This document shows, piece by piece, positions 37,977 to 50,720 of a DNA stretch of 64,000 nucleotides. The DNA is taken from positions 15,407,158 to 15,471,157 of the forward strand of contig NC_092192.1 in assembly GCF_043641665.1 (NCBI RefSeq), in the 5' to 3' direction. The notes under the pieces are model-generated. The model saw nothing but the letters and a program-made list of their open reading frames with translations, searched no databases and had not been told where the DNA came from. A program made the translations under genes and the position numbers. How positions within the stretch are numbered: the first letter of the stretch is position 1; each line of letters starts with the position of its first letter. The stretch is from Enoplosus armatus (taxonomy: Eukaryota; Chordata; Actinopteri; Centrarchiformes; Enoplosidae).

Positions 37977-38690
37977 TTAAAGGGAAATTCTGGTATTTTT
38001 CAACCTGCGTCTTGTTAACTGTGGCAATTGTGACTACAGGACATAAGAACTTGCAAAACCATGTTTGAGGATTTGGGTCACTGTCGATTTGAATGCTAGA
38101 AAAGAATACTCAGGACATTTAAGAAAACTAGGTACAATGGCTAGTTATCTAGTGGACTATTACAAGGATGATTGTAAGTTACTTAACCTTGATGGCCATC
38201 AAAAGTTTTACACAGACGAGGGGCTTAATTAAAATGGGAGAGGAAAGATGAAGAATGGAGGCAGAGGAAGAAAGGCAGCAAGAGGGCCGTCCCACAAGAA
38301 GACATAACTGTGTTAAATGCCTATTTAACAGCATTGTCGTTGTGAGCATGTCAGTATGTTTACATCATCACAATGACAATGTTTACTATGTTTACCATCT
38401 TACTTTAACATGTTAGCATGCTAACATTTGCTAATTAGCTCTAATCACAAAGTCCATCTGAGGCTGATTTGCAGGTTTTCGGTCATAAAACGAACTATTA
38501 GACAAAGTGACATTTTTAGGCTGAATACTAAATGAAAAGTTAAGGGATCACCAAAGTCATTAGTATTCGTCCTCTGGGGACAACAAATGTCCATACAAAA
38601 TGTAAAGCCAATCCATCTAATAATTGTTGAGAGTCTGGATCTAATCAGTGGACTGTCAGACCAGCGTCGCTAAAACCTCACCTGAAAATG
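37977..38690. repeat. old fish dispersed repeats (two families adjoining)
   Basis: The first part (TTAAAGGGAAATTCTGGTAT...TTTTCAACCTG) and the second (from about 38335: GTTAGCATGCTAACATTTGC..., CACAAAGTCCATCTGAGGCT..., AAAAGTTAAGGGATCACCAA..., CCAATCCATCTAATAATTGT...) resemble two dispersed sequences that recur across percomorph genomes. Identification is from memory of the consensus; the class is not certain and the ends are not defined. Confidence 0.5.
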
Positions 38691-40176
38691 TTTCTTCTGT
38701 TAGCTTGATGCTGCGTGGTCTCATCAATACAAATTGCTAACAAAACATGTCAATGGCTTGTTAGCTACAGTTCCCAGCACAAGTTTGTTTACTTGTCTCT
38801 CCGTGCCGCTGCCAAGGATCAGCATGCCAACTGCTGTCAATCAAACACAAACGACACACCTCTCCAGCAGCAGAGAGGAAAAGGATCATTTCTGATATTT
38901 TCCAAAAGTACTTTTCTTCCTTTTAATAATAAAAACCTATTAACAATCAATTTAAAAATCACTTTCACGTGGTTTTTGACAACAAAAGGTAATGACTGAA
39001 TTTCAGATGGACTTTGTCCATGCAATTGTAAATTGTATTTAGCAGACACAGACTGAATTAGTGGTTTACAGCATTACAAGTTTTGGTAAAGCAGAACAAA
39101 GTGGGAGAGTATAATGTGAAAATATGCTCTTCAGGATATGGGACATACAGTACAGTTTTCAGTTGATATATGTGGAACATTGCCCTGAGGCATAAACTGA
39201 AGAAAGCATTTGGGAATTTCTCTCTGCATATTTTTAAGACTGGTACTCAATGTAGTGTCTTACAGCTGTTATTCTCAAAAGTCACAACTTTCTAAATGTC
39301 TGAATATAATTATTTGGAATATCCACATTGAACAGCTAAAGTAAAATTAAAATAGACTTTATGGCACACTAGGGGATCCATGGTATCTGTAACCCTGAGA
39401 GAAAAAACAAACAACCCTTGTAAAAATCCAGAGCATAAAGACAAAGAGCTATTTGTTGTAAGGCAGGTAGGCCTTTATAATATTCTTCTGACAGCAGTCA
39501 CATAATTTCTTCTAGTAAATAAAATCCACGATGCTAAGTAACAGGAATACAATTTCTGAACTGCCTACAATTGTTTTGTTTATTTAGTTTTCAATTTCAG
39601 TTTATAAAGTAATCTTCAGTTACTGGTACTAAGGTACGATGATTGAATTTTATAAAACCAAAAAAAAATTTCTCATTTATATTTGACATAATTCTCTGCT
39701 TAAAATGACACCTAACAACCAATCTTTCCCTAGTTAGAAGCCTTTTAAAGCTGCATGAATCTCTTGGGCTGTGAAGCAAAATGTGCTCATCGCATTACTA
39801 GCCCTCCGGTGACATGGACACATCCATGACAAAATTGAGTTGGGTGTTGGCTGCTCAACTAAATGCCTTGTGGCAGCTGTACACCTTTATGCAGCAATAT
39901 TCAGTTGTGCATAATAACCCTAGAGCAACAACTAGGTCTACCTCGCTGATATGGAAAAGTGTTCGCACATGTGTGGTAACCACAGACGCAATCCAAGTAC
40001 CCCTTTTGGACCAAAGCCTGCACCTAGAAAATACCTGTTTGCCTCTGGTGTAATTAGGTTAACCTGCTTACCTGACCTCAGCTTGTAACCCTGCAGTCGA
40101 CCCGGCTCTAGCATTGCATTACATTACAGCTTATGCATGCACAAGGGAACACAGGTTATTATAATAACTGTAGGCT
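38691..40176. other. no gene recognised
   Basis: AT-rich DNA with scattered short frames. No motif, repeat end or splice pair of note was seen. Confidence 0.45.
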
Positions 40177-40356
40177 CAGGGGCGTCCTGATGGCGGAGTG
40201 GATTAGTTGCATACCGTAGAACTGCAACGTCCCCTGTTTGATTTCCAGCAAGAGGCCTTTGTTGCATTTCATACCCCTCTCTCACCTTCCTGTCTGTCCC
40301 TATACTATCACCTGTCCAACAAAGTCAAAAATGCCCAAAAAAGAATCTTTAAAAAG
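40177..40356 (+). mobile_element. tRNA-derived SINE
   Basis: It begins CAGGGGCGTCCTGATGGCGG, with an A-box-like GTGGATTAGTTGC and a degenerate B-box (GTTTGATTTCC), followed by the CCTTTGTTGCATTTCAT..., CTTCCTGTCTGTC and CCTGTCCAACAAAGTCAAAA body. It ends ATGCCCAAAAAAGAATCTTT, AAAA. This is a SINE type common in percomorph fish. The damaged B-box suggests it is an old, inactive copy. Confidence 0.75.
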
Positions 40357-40704
40357 TAGCAAGGCTGGCCTTTGTACGGTGCATATATACACAGTTACAA
40401 CTGGGCATTTACAAGGGCTGGGTGATAATTAGGGATGTTAATAATTAACCGTTTAACTGTTAAGAATTTTGACCGATTAATACTATCAGTTAAACAGTTA
40501 AAAAACGGTGTTGCTCCTGAGAGAGACTACAGCACCCCTCAACAAGCTAATGACCCAGAGGCAGAGGTGGACATCTGTATGAGACAATCCCTCCTCAGGA
40601 TACTCTTGACTAGTGGAAAAACATTCAGAAGCGATGGCCGCACTAGCGAGGCGCTGTCTCTGCGTTCCCCGGACATCGGTACCATCGGACCGGGTAATCT
40701 AGGC

Positions 40705-41330
40705 CAGTCATTCAGGCCGCGAAAAACTTTCAGTTCTGCGCCTGTGGGCCGCGGGACCGCAATGCAGCTTCCCACCACTTGGTGACAGTGAGGCGTCATT
40801 CAGTTGTTGAACACGCTCCAATAAGCAGCAGCAGAAGAAGCCAGCTGCAAACTTTTGGCTGACGGTATGGAAAAGTTTTTAAAACGAAAAAATGAAGATG
40901 AAAGTGATGCCACCCCCTCCTCAAAGGCAAAGGTTTTGCGCAAGTACAACCCTGACTTTATTAAGTTCGGCTTTGTGAATGGAGGTAGCTTGGCAGAATA
41001 TTTTTGGATTTTTGGATTTCAGATTTTGTTAATAATATTGACTTGAGCCTTTATATTTGTTCTTGTAGCAACTTGATTTGTTATAATTGCTCGCCTGTTC
41101 AGTGTTGTTGTATGTGCAGGTTTACATGAACCCTAACCCTACATGATATAAAGAAATGTCTTTGAGATGATCACAGTGTGTCATATCATTTATTTTACAA
41201 GGTTTTAGCTTGTTAAACTGTAAGTGGACTTGATTTAGTTTGAAATGAAAGTGTTAATATTTAAATGGGCCCCGGGCCACTTTGTACTGGGAAAATTGGG
41301 CCCAGAGGTCAAAAAGGTTGAGAACCCCTG
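40705..41330 (+). mobile_element. innermost Charlie-type hAT remnant with 8-bp target duplication
   Basis: The right end, AAAAAGGTTGAGAACCCCTG, is the reverse complement of the classic hAT-Charlie terminus CAGGGGTTCTCAACCTTTTT. The left end begins CAG but is otherwise diverged. Flanks are ATCTAGGC at 40697-40704 and 41331-41338, a perfect 8-bp duplication. Removing the element restores a continuous middle hAT sequence. At 626 bp it is an internally deleted copy that keeps only the start of the transposase gene. Confidence 0.8.
40867..41046 (+). pseudogene. truncated BED-type hAT transposase (N-terminus only)
   Basis: The ATG at 40867 opens MEKFLKRKNEDESDATPSSK, then AKVLRKYNPDFIKFGFVNGG. The MEKFLKRK start and the RKYxPxFIKFGF motif are the usual N-terminus of ZBED5/FAM200-like hAT-Charlie transposases, just before the BED zinc finger. 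The frame then loses similarity and stops at 41044-41046, so the BED finger, the catalytic core and the dimerisation domain are all missing. It is a broken fragment of the innermost transposon, not a host gene. Confidence 0.7.
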
Positions 41331-41812
41331 ATCTAGGCTGTTATGCCTACTAAATGTTCTATGCAGCAATCTCAGTGCTGGAGGATTCAGTGTGTGTCAG
41401 CCTACGATGTGTGAATCCTCATGTTCTGTTGTTGTTTGTGCTGCTATTGCACATGTAAAAATAAACCCTTTATTATGAAAAAAAATGTTGTAGGCCTATT
41501 GGTAATTTTTTAATGGGTCACAGACATTCGTCCATTCTAAATAAACATTTTAATCTTGTCGGTTAACAGTTAATGACTGGATAACAATGGTCGGCTAAAA
41601 TCAACATTAGCATCCCTAGTGATAATTCAATATTATTCTGTATCGATGGAATCATATCATGATATGATCACATTGTGTCATAGTTTTACGGTTGTCTAAA
41701 TCAATGTTTCTAAGCAATCTGTATAATTGCCATATTGAGATACTGTATATACTGATACTGGAAAAATAGTCATTAATATCATGATACTGATTTCAAACAT
41801 ATTGCCCAGCCC

Positions 41813-42823
41813 AAGAATTTAAGTTATAAACAGGGACTGATGAAACTCGTGAGTGAGCATACTGAGAGAAGTCAAGCTGAACTTACTTCAACTTGTTTGA
41901 ATTTACTGTGTAGTGTATTATAACAGTGTATTTAATTACACTGCAGACTGGAGTCTCTGCTAACAATGATAACCAGATTAACCTGTGACAGTGACAGTCT
42001 CATGGGTTCAACGCAGGTTGAAAGTGCATTCAGTGAGCCTGCGTCATACACTGTCAACTGTATGATGTATTTGTGACTCTGAATCAATGCAGATAATATA
42101 GGTGTGATGTTCAGATATCAATGTTCAGCCTGACATATTATAATAAGAAATAAGCAGACAGGTATTCTCTTCATTCCTTTTTACTCACTGATTCACATTG
42201 TGCCTCATTTGAGCAGCAACTATCTAACTATCAAGCTACAATTTTAAGAAATTAGGAATTTGGGAGTAAATCAGGTAATATCCATGGGTGTTCTCCAAGA
42301 TTAGGAGAAACTTTGTAAATGTACACTTCTGCCTTTTTGCCTCTAAAGAAAATACAGAGTCAGCAAGGATATCCTACATACTGGAAGCAGATATAATGCC
42401 TTCTCTCTGGCCCAAGGGTCTGTATTTCCACGTATGGTGCTGATTCAGCCCACAATGCAGAGGCTTATTATGAGGAATGATAGGAGGACAGAAAGGAGGA
42501 TGTTGGGCACTGTTGGCAGTGAGGGAAAAAGGCAAGAGGAAACATCTCATTTCATAGCCTGGAGCATTGAAATATCAAATTCCTGCCAAAAAGATGAACT
42601 CCTGAGGACAGTAATGCTTTACAGGGATTATACAGATTTTTAACTTGCTCCAGGTGATTGAGAGTTACTTTAACTCGTGATAAATTAGCCAGTCCCACAA
42701 TGATGAGGCCATTGTTTTTGACAATACGATTGTCCCATTGTGTCAGATGACACTCATCATTCTCTGCATTGGGTTTGTGCAAGGAAAAGAGTAGTTTTAC
42801 TAAATCCCCCACTCAGTTTGCCA
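41813..42823. other. no gene recognised
   Basis: AT-rich DNA between the nested transposons and the AATCAG repeat. Nothing of note was seen. Confidence 0.45.
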
Positions 42824-42895
42824 AATCAGAATCAGAATCAGAAATACTTTATTGTGTTCAAATGCAATTATGCAAAGCATTTATTTTATTAACAA
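42824..42895. repeat. dispersed repeat tail with AATCAG units
   Basis: AAATCAGAATCAGAATCAGA then AATACTTTATTGTGTTC, the same type of tract as in the ubash3b intron at 59.71 kb. Probably the truncated tail of a fish non-LTR retroelement. Confidence 0.5.
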
Positions 42896-43626
42896 TCCCA
42901 ATCAACAAATTGAAAACAAACTAATCCAGCAACTTTATACATTTGTCTCATTCTCTTAAGACAGACACACATGCCACCCTCTGCACATCATGGCAACTAT
43001 CAATATGTGGTTTGGGCCCATCACTTTCAAAGATGTCAATTCATTCTTCATGTGCACACTGCAAACATCTTTTGATCTATGCAGGCAACTTAGCTTAGCC
43101 CCGTGTTCTGAGCCAGTGCTGGAGGTTTGTTGTTTTAATGTAGTAACTCTGGATACATAAAGGCTACGACCAGAATTGGTACCAGTACCAGAGAGTATAT
43201 GTAGACGAAGCATTGTCTAAAGTGTATTAGGCCTTGCTCTGACCCTTCTTTGTCTCTCAGTTTAACTGCAACCATACTCAATTACTATACATGCAAATGT
43301 CTGATTCTCTGTCATTTAAATAATATATATTTTACCTTTTTACTGTTATTGCCTTAAACATGTTTCACAGTTACCGCAACAGTCGAAGTTAGTGTTACCA
43401 CAAAGTGCAAGTACAAGTGAAAAGCACAAAGAAGAAATGAGTGATTGTTGTGGTTGAAGGGATAATTGAATGCAGCCATCCTTATGGGATGATGGAGAGC
43501 AAGAGGAAATGCAGTGTTACCGAGAACCCAGTGTTTGATTTCTGCACTCACATATGGTCATCCCTCATGCACTGATATAACCATTTCCATATTGTACATT
43601 TTTATGCAGCCACATGACTTACAGCA

Positions 43627-43880
43627 TAGAGCTAGACCAATAAACAGGTTGTTCCAGTATATTTTCTCATACTAGCTTATTGCAGATATATCGTATCGGC
43701 GTATTTGTCAGCCAACAAGTAATAAGAGACTGCAGTACAGAAATGCCATGTTTTATTACATAGTTTGTACACCAGAGTGGAGTGACAAGTTTATTTTTCA
43801 ACTGTAAAATGTCCTGCTCAGTACATATCTTGGTCTATATCGATATGGGTATCTATATCGGTATGGGTACACTATGGGAA
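43627..43880. repeat. probable old MITE with TATCG motifs
   Basis: The segment opens GAGCTAGACCAATAAACAGG and holds ATATATCGTATCGGCGTATT and TATATCGATATGGGTATC motifs typical of diverged fish MITEs. Ends and target duplication are not resolved. Confidence 0.4.
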
Positions 43881-46800
43881 GTGTTGGTGGGGCTGCAACA
43901 CAGTACACACAACCTGAATACAAGATCATCAAAAACAATCTGAAACATTCATTTCCACACTAAATTAAATCTGGGTTAAAGGATGTTTGAAAACATTGTA
44001 TTTGTTTAAAACCCACAATCAGTCACTACTGATCCCACTAATAATCAAGACCCAAATCTGAAGCTCTATGCTCATTATTTTGCATTTGCTAACCCCCAAA
44101 ACCATTGGCAGCAACTCCCATCTACCCTGCCGAGTCTGAAATTACAGAAAAATCCAAAATAAACACGGCGTTGGTTAAGAAAGTTCGACATCTAGCAAGC
44201 TAAAGAGGCAGAAAAACAAAACTAAGAGCAAAAGCGTCAGTGAATCTTGGAATTGCATTCAACCACTGGCAAGAAAAAGGACTCAAATGAGATGCCCATA
44301 TTGCTGTGTTTCTTGCAGGATATGTAAGAAGGCAGTTGTTTGCTAAAACAGGAAAAGCACAGGTGTAAATAACAAAATGAATGTCTGTTTCAGTTGCAAG
44401 ATCCTGGTATTGTGCATGCTGGCTCACTGTCACACTGTCATGACATACTGAGACACGTCAACAGAATGGAGCCATCATTAACGTTATTAGTAGCACATGT
44501 GCTTTTCCCACAAGTCAAAATGTCTGCTGTGAAAAAGGTCTATAGTCAAAACAGCAGTCTGCACTCATTAAAAGAGTACTCCAGCAATTCAGTATTGCAT
44601 CCTTATAACATTGCTGGATTCACGACGGTCAGGTTAATAAAAAACTATCAAAATCGATGCAGTAGAACCGGGTATATCGTCTTTTTTATTCTGCACATTC
44701 TTCTTCCTTTTAAAAAAGGGTGCCTACATTACCCACAATACAATTCCACCACAGCCAGCTGGGTCAGAGCTCACGCTAACCTCAAGAAGAGACAAGGTAC
44801 AAACGTCTGGTAAGCTCACTTCTCTCTAACTCCACACCCATTTTCAAACTTGCAGTCTTCAGACCCAATCAACGTCAAGTGACATCACTTGTGGACATTT
44901 ATCAGATTTTGCTCAGCTCCCTCTGGAGCCAAAAAACACTTTGATGTGTAAAATCTGTGGATTTCCTCTTTTAAAATGCAGCTTCAAACTACTGCCGGTT
45001 TCTGTGTTTAATCCAGATTCATTATATTCTTAATTGCTAACTTTGAGCCGTCAGAGTTTTGAATGTATAGAAACCACTGAAAATGTTTCTAAACCAAACC
45101 TCTTTGCTAACCAAGGGATTTTGTTTCCATGAGTCAGTCCACTAAGGGAGCACATTCTCTAAAACTGCATACTGTACAAAATCCCACGTCCCTCTCCAGG
45201 ATCACCACGCCCAAACCCTAACATCAACCATCTATAACCTTAGCCTAAATGTAGCAAGCTGACTGGTTGAGCTTTTTGGAGACAGTACACAGCAGGGTTT
45301 TGGAGAATGGAGTGGGAATAGTTTCTCATGCCTCTGTCTCCCACTGCCTGTCACAGTAAATCTGCTCTATATTTACTGTATATCTACTATATGTACTAGT
45401 AAAAAAATGAATGCAACAAGTTTTACTAAATAAAGTTTAAATATCACATCAGTCTTGTTGCACACTGGATGTTTTATATGGAAAAGAATGTATATACATA
45501 AGTGATATTATAATCTCTATATGATATTGTTTAATTATTCTTCTCTTTTGTCATTTTCCTGTAAGATTTAGGTATAACTTTGCTCTTAGTTACTACAAGA
45601 GTGCTTCAGATGTATGTATTTAATAAGCATCTGATCTTAGGATTTAGAAGCTTTAGCTTTAGAAGGTGAAAGCAGGACCTCACAATGACTTCAATGATTA
45701 AATAATGTCTGAAGATGAACAAGGGAGTGAGTTACAGTTAATAACATGTATTTACAGGAGCCTCATACTCTAGTGTTTTTCTCACTGGCTCAGTATGGGA
45801 TCAGCTGCAGACACAGGGCCGGCTCCATACTTTGAGACCCTCTGCCTTTCTAGCAGGTTGATCACACCAGCTGGAGTCCAGGACGGCAAAAAAATGTTAA
45901 GAGGTTCACCCAGAGGGGTGCTCCACATGAGCCACGCTCGCCATTCTTCGCTCCTCTGCACACTGCGTGTGTTACCTGAGGAGGATCAGGAAGGCAACAT
46001 CTGGATATGTTCTGAGGGCTGTAATTTTAGAAGCTCTCCAACACTCTTAATCCCCTCATAGTATGTTGTTTATTTTGGTCCTGTTCTCTGGTCAATAGCC
46101 AGATTTCTTAGAAGCAACCACCAGGTTACTGACACTGACATGGTGAGGCCCTACAAAGCAGAAAGAGATCTGGCTGGTATGGAAGCACTCCTCACTCAAG
46201 TACAGTGACCACAGCCATCTTTCCCATAAAAAGATAACAACCAGTCAATTGGCATATTTGTCAAGGCAATTTACGTCTGCTTCATAAAACATCATGAGCT
46301 GGCATTGTTTTCTGAGAAGTTGTTTTGTTTGCATTCTAGGAAAAGCAGTTGAGCTCAGTTCAACATCACACTACCTGCACGTTCTTGTGATCCACATATG
46401 GACCTCACATGTCTTAAAAATTCATAACAATGTAATTCATCCCCACTCTGTACAGGCTTTTTTAGCGTGAATACAAGTGTACTGAAAATAGGAAAGGGCA
46501 GTAGGTTTCTCTGACACAAGCCAGAGATGGAGATCACCAAAGGTTATTCTAGAGAGCTAAAGAAAATCTGATTTCAATACACTATTATTTCTCTCTTTTT
46601 TCATCATTTAACTATGTTTGTTGTGAAAGGTTTTCAACTTTGCTACATAATTGGGGATTCTGATTTTCCATGTAAAATGGATCGGAGTCAAAAAAACAAC
46701 AACAGACTTCTAGTGCAAAAGTCACTCCATCTATTGCTATTTAACACCATTTTGATTGAATAAACTGAATATATTAAGTACATTATTAGAAACATTACTA

Positions 46801-49800
46801 CAGTGATGTAGTACTGTATAACTCATTCAATATTTCAAATTATTAGAGTAGATTTTGCTTGAGTTTAAGGATTCAGCTAAGATTTAGATTGATCTCGATC
46901 TAACAATAACAACCCCATGCTGAAATCAGACAGAAGGGAAAAAAGTGAAAGAGTAAGAGTAGGCAAGATGTACAAAGGCAGAGAGAAGCCTAATCGGAGC
47001 CGACAGAAAAGGACGAAAAAAGCAAAAGAGAAGAGATGAGAGGGGGTCAAAAGGACAGAAATAAAATATGACCACTCATATTTTACAGCCGACAGCAAGC
47101 GTGTGGTCCGGCAGGCACACCAGGAGTTAGTTTATTAGAGTCGGTTCTTTTACAAGGGGCTGTCCTACCTAAAAAAAAAAAAAAAAGAGCAGGTTCATTC
47201 AGTCATCTCTTCCCACTGTCTTGACACAAGGATTATTGATCTTTTCCTCATGTAACCAATCTATATGTAACCACAGATTCACGTGTAAGAGCACTGTATG
47301 CACAGATACCCATCAATCCTGATAAATGTGACACATACAGACTGCCAAACACCTGTACGTGGGGTGTCAGATCTCAGGCACATCTGAACGCAAAAGCACT
47401 ACATATGAACAAGCAATCACCATGAACATGTCTCTAATGTGTTAATCTCCAAGTTCTTGCCACATTACATCAAATTAAAGCTATACAGTTCACAAGAGAT
47501 TTGGGCAGTATCTAATCCATGTTATTATTATTCTTGAGCTCTTTTTTATTTCTTTACACCCAAACAGTTCAATTATATAAAATGGTTAAATTTGATTCAC
47601 TAAATTTAAGATTAAACTTATACTGCCACACTGGGCTGGTGGAGTGCAGTCAGCTTGTCTAAGCTTCGGCTATTTGTTGGAAATGACTGCATACACTACG
47701 ATAATGGACTGTGAGATTTTAATAACAAGATTATCACTGAATATAGTTTAAAATTATGTTGGTTTAATGAGACTGATTCCTCACACTCAGACTTAAGAAC
47801 ATGATTCTGAGAAAAAATTAAAATATTAATTGCAATCTCTTTGTTTTGATGCAGATAGAAACACAACAAACTCTATGCTTGTGACTTGTCTTCTGATATT
47901 TTGTCCACCACCATTTTCATACAAGGAAGAAAAGATGATAACACACATTTTTAATATGAAGCAACCCTATAAAATACCACAACCAAATGTCAGATGTTAA
48001 GTCACTGCAACTCTTTAGGAAATGTTCACATTATGTTATTAGGAGACACTATGAGCAGGGGAAGTGGGAAAAGTGGATGAAAGGTCATCGGGTAATAAAA
48101 TGTCCACAATAACTAATATGAATGAATGAATGATCTGGTGGATCTTGGTATAAAAGTGTACAAACATCTAGCCAACATTAAAATACATATGAGAGCACAC
48201 ATATTCTCAAAGTCTGATGCTACTATTTGGGCTGAACTTTATCACATAGGTGCCTCATCATAACAGTGGAATAGATACAAAACATTCTGTCAAAGAAGAA
48301 CAGTGTTATTTTTATTAAGAGATACTTCTTTAATATGCAATCAGCCAAACAGAGGTTTTCCCTGCCACTAATGCTTTGGCCTTTGGTTTGTTTAGGGATT
48401 ACTCTAAACCGTTTAGTGAAATGGTGTGTGATCACTGCAGTGATACTGTCTTTTCAGCCCTAAGCCTCACGCCAGTTACAGCAGGGAAACCGTTTTTCTG
48501 TCACATCCTTTCACCCGCTGCCTAAGCTTGACTTTGGTCTGTGAGAGTAACCTCACACCTTTAATTTTCCAAGCAAAATAAATTTGGGCAGATCTCCTGA
48601 CTGCAATGACCCACCCCATACTGAGACATCACTTACAAACATATAGACATATTTCTGTAATGAAAACCTTCGTCATTTGCTAAGATATATTTCAGTCTCC
48701 AGTGAATAGAACTCATATTGATAAACAGATGCTTTTGCTAGCAAAGGACAATAATCCCCAACAACTTTGGTCCCACTGTAATAATAGCCCATACTATTAA
48801 CATGGATAGGTTGGCCAATTTCTAAGGAACAAATGTATCCTTTAACACTTCCAGCCTTGAAGGCTAAAGCTAAGCAATATGGAAAAAATAATGTTTCACC
48901 ATCAATGTGCCATATCTCCCCTAACAAATTCTATAATTACAGAACACAAACAGTATTCGGTACCAGTAACGAGTCGGCCTCAGCCAATGGCCACAGCAGT
49001 GTGACCTTCAAGCCCAGCTGTTGTTATTTTCCATAGGGGTCAGCAGCTAAGAATGTGAAGCATGCAGAGCCTGAAACGTGCCTTTCTCTTCCCAACAACC
49101 CCCACCACTTTTTTGTAAATAATTTTTGCCGCTACTCCTACAGTACCTCCATATCTGTTTGTTTAAAATAAATGTACATTTTAAAGCATACTCTAAAGTA
49201 ACTACATCAGCCTATATGTCCATGTCTTGTCTTCTGCTGTGCCTGGCTCTCACTTTAGGTTTGTAGCCCACAGCATTGTGAGCTGGGTCATTAAATATGG
49301 TGCCATAATGACGTTGGTCAGTATTTCCAAGAGCGGTAATCATTGGAGAGACCTGTGAAAAAGTAAGAGAGCTATTTTGATCTGTTTCCCTGCAGGATAT
49401 CCTTGGACAACAAGTAGATTTTCAAACTGCCGAACTCACAACAGATACTAGCTGGAGTTGATGGTCAGCCATTCTGAGTGTGCCTAACCTTGTGGCAATT
49501 TGCTTTGGATTACTCTTAGACAAGATGCAAAATTAATTATTCATTCAGTTATCGTCACGATAATTTAATTTTCTTTTTTTCTAAACAATTAACTTCTAAG
49601 CAGCTACTTTTAGTATTGATACAGCATGTAAGATATAATGGCTCTGTGTGGCACCTAACAGCAAGCTCTGTATTTGTAAAAAGTACAAATGTCATTTAGA
49701 TACTTTAATGTATCAATAAACTGCAAAAACAGTATACCAGAAAATGACCATGACCAAATGACCAAATCCATCTGTATACCAGATATCACAACATGGGTTG

Positions 49801-50320
49801 TTCATCACAGAGCTACTGTGGCAACAAAGCTAACAATTGAGGGCAAACGTTTGTTAGTTAGTTAGATCCAGAATATACACACTTGTGCCATAGAATTATC
49901 AATTTAATGACTGATCCTGATTCATTTCTAATCGTTCTGTTCAGTCTATTCAGAACCAAACAGCAGACAGAAAAAGTTAATGACTGCCTGGTGCAGAAAA
50001 TGAAACATCTTCTTAGCTTAAGACCCAGATATTTGACAGTAAATATTGGAGTTACACTCAGCAAGAAACATGGCTTAAAATGAATGTTAATGTTTCTCCA
50101 TGTCTGCTGGATGTGTAAATAGGCAGCTGTTTGCTAATACGTTCCCCATTTAAAGCAAATAACATATGAGTGTTGTGCAAGTAGCCTTTTTATTTCAACC
50201 TCTTCTTTACATCCTGGATGAATAATGCAACCTAAATGAAGACGGCTGCTTTGGCTAAAGGTTACTAATGCTGAGTTAAAGGACATTTTTAATGCTGTCC
50301 TGTTGTCATATAGAGTAGAG
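43881..50320. other. no gene recognised; one possible dispersed repeat
   Basis: AT-rich DNA without a coding signal. The part at about 44.56-45.06 kb (CTCCAGCAATTCAGTATTGC..., ACATTACCCACAATACAATT...) looks like a dispersed fish repeat but I cannot fix its class. An A15 run lies near 47171. Confidence 0.4.
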
Positions 50321-50720
50321 GTCTTCACAGGCTACTTGGTTTCTAGTAATCGAGACCTGATTCAGGACCCGAGGGGGCTGGGTCCAAATTATTTTCAAAT
50401 AAATCAGGTACCGGTAGGGTTTTGTTCTATTGTTGTGGGTTTCAGGTCTGTGTCAATGTTCATGTTTATTCAGTTAGTTCAGGTGGCCCTTGTTTCGGTT
50501 TGGATGTATACTTGCCGATGTACTCAGTAAAAAAAAAAAAGTTGTGTAGAACTTGGCTAGCAGCCAACCTCTATATCTCTAGCTGTTGTCCTGAGGTCTC
50601 TGTCTCTCGTTGGGTTACCTGCTTCACTAAAACTAACATTGGTGATCCTGGATAACCGGTATCATGAAGCTGGTTATCAACTGTCTCTGATCAGAAGAGG
50701 CGGTTTGTTAACCACTAGGC
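50321..50720. repeat. probable old MITE or non-autonomous transposon
   Basis: The stretch GAGGTCTTCACAGGCTACTT..., GAGACCTGATTCAGGACCCG, then GGGTTTCAGGTCTG and a ACCGGTATCATGAAGCTGGT, TATCAAC segment resembles known dispersed sequences of teleosts. Terminal repeats were not resolved, so the limits are approximate. Confidence 0.4.

Larger units (their letters stand above)
40430..41618. mobile_element. middle hAT element with 8-bp target duplication
   Basis: The ends are TAGGGATGTTAAT and ATTAGCATCCCTA (inverted repeats, 12 of 13 matching). It is flanked by GTGATAAT at 40422-40429 and 41619-41626, a perfect 8-bp duplication of hAT type. Subterminal TTAACTGTTAA/CAGTTAAACAGTTAA inverted motifs lie at about 40448-40506 and GGTTAACAGTTAA near the right end. 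These are probable transposase-binding repeats. It has no transposase of its own and is split by the 40705-41330 insertion. Confidence 0.85.
40415..41812. mobile_element. outer MITE (GGGCTGGG ends) carrying two nested insertions
   Basis: Terminal inverted repeats GGGCTGGG at 40415-40422 and CCCAGCCC at 41805-41812. Its own sequence after removal of the insert runs GGGCTGGGTGATAATTCAAT then ATTATTCTGTATCGATGGAA, with repeated ATCG/ATATGATCA-like motifs, the pattern of a well-known fish MITE family. No clear flanking duplication remains, so it is the oldest layer. The 40430-41618 element sits 15 bp inside its left end. Confidence 0.65.

Noticed and set aside
40867..41046. ZBED-like fragment as a domesticated host gene
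   Set aside because: It lies inside a transposon with intact target duplications and lacks the BED finger and catalytic core.
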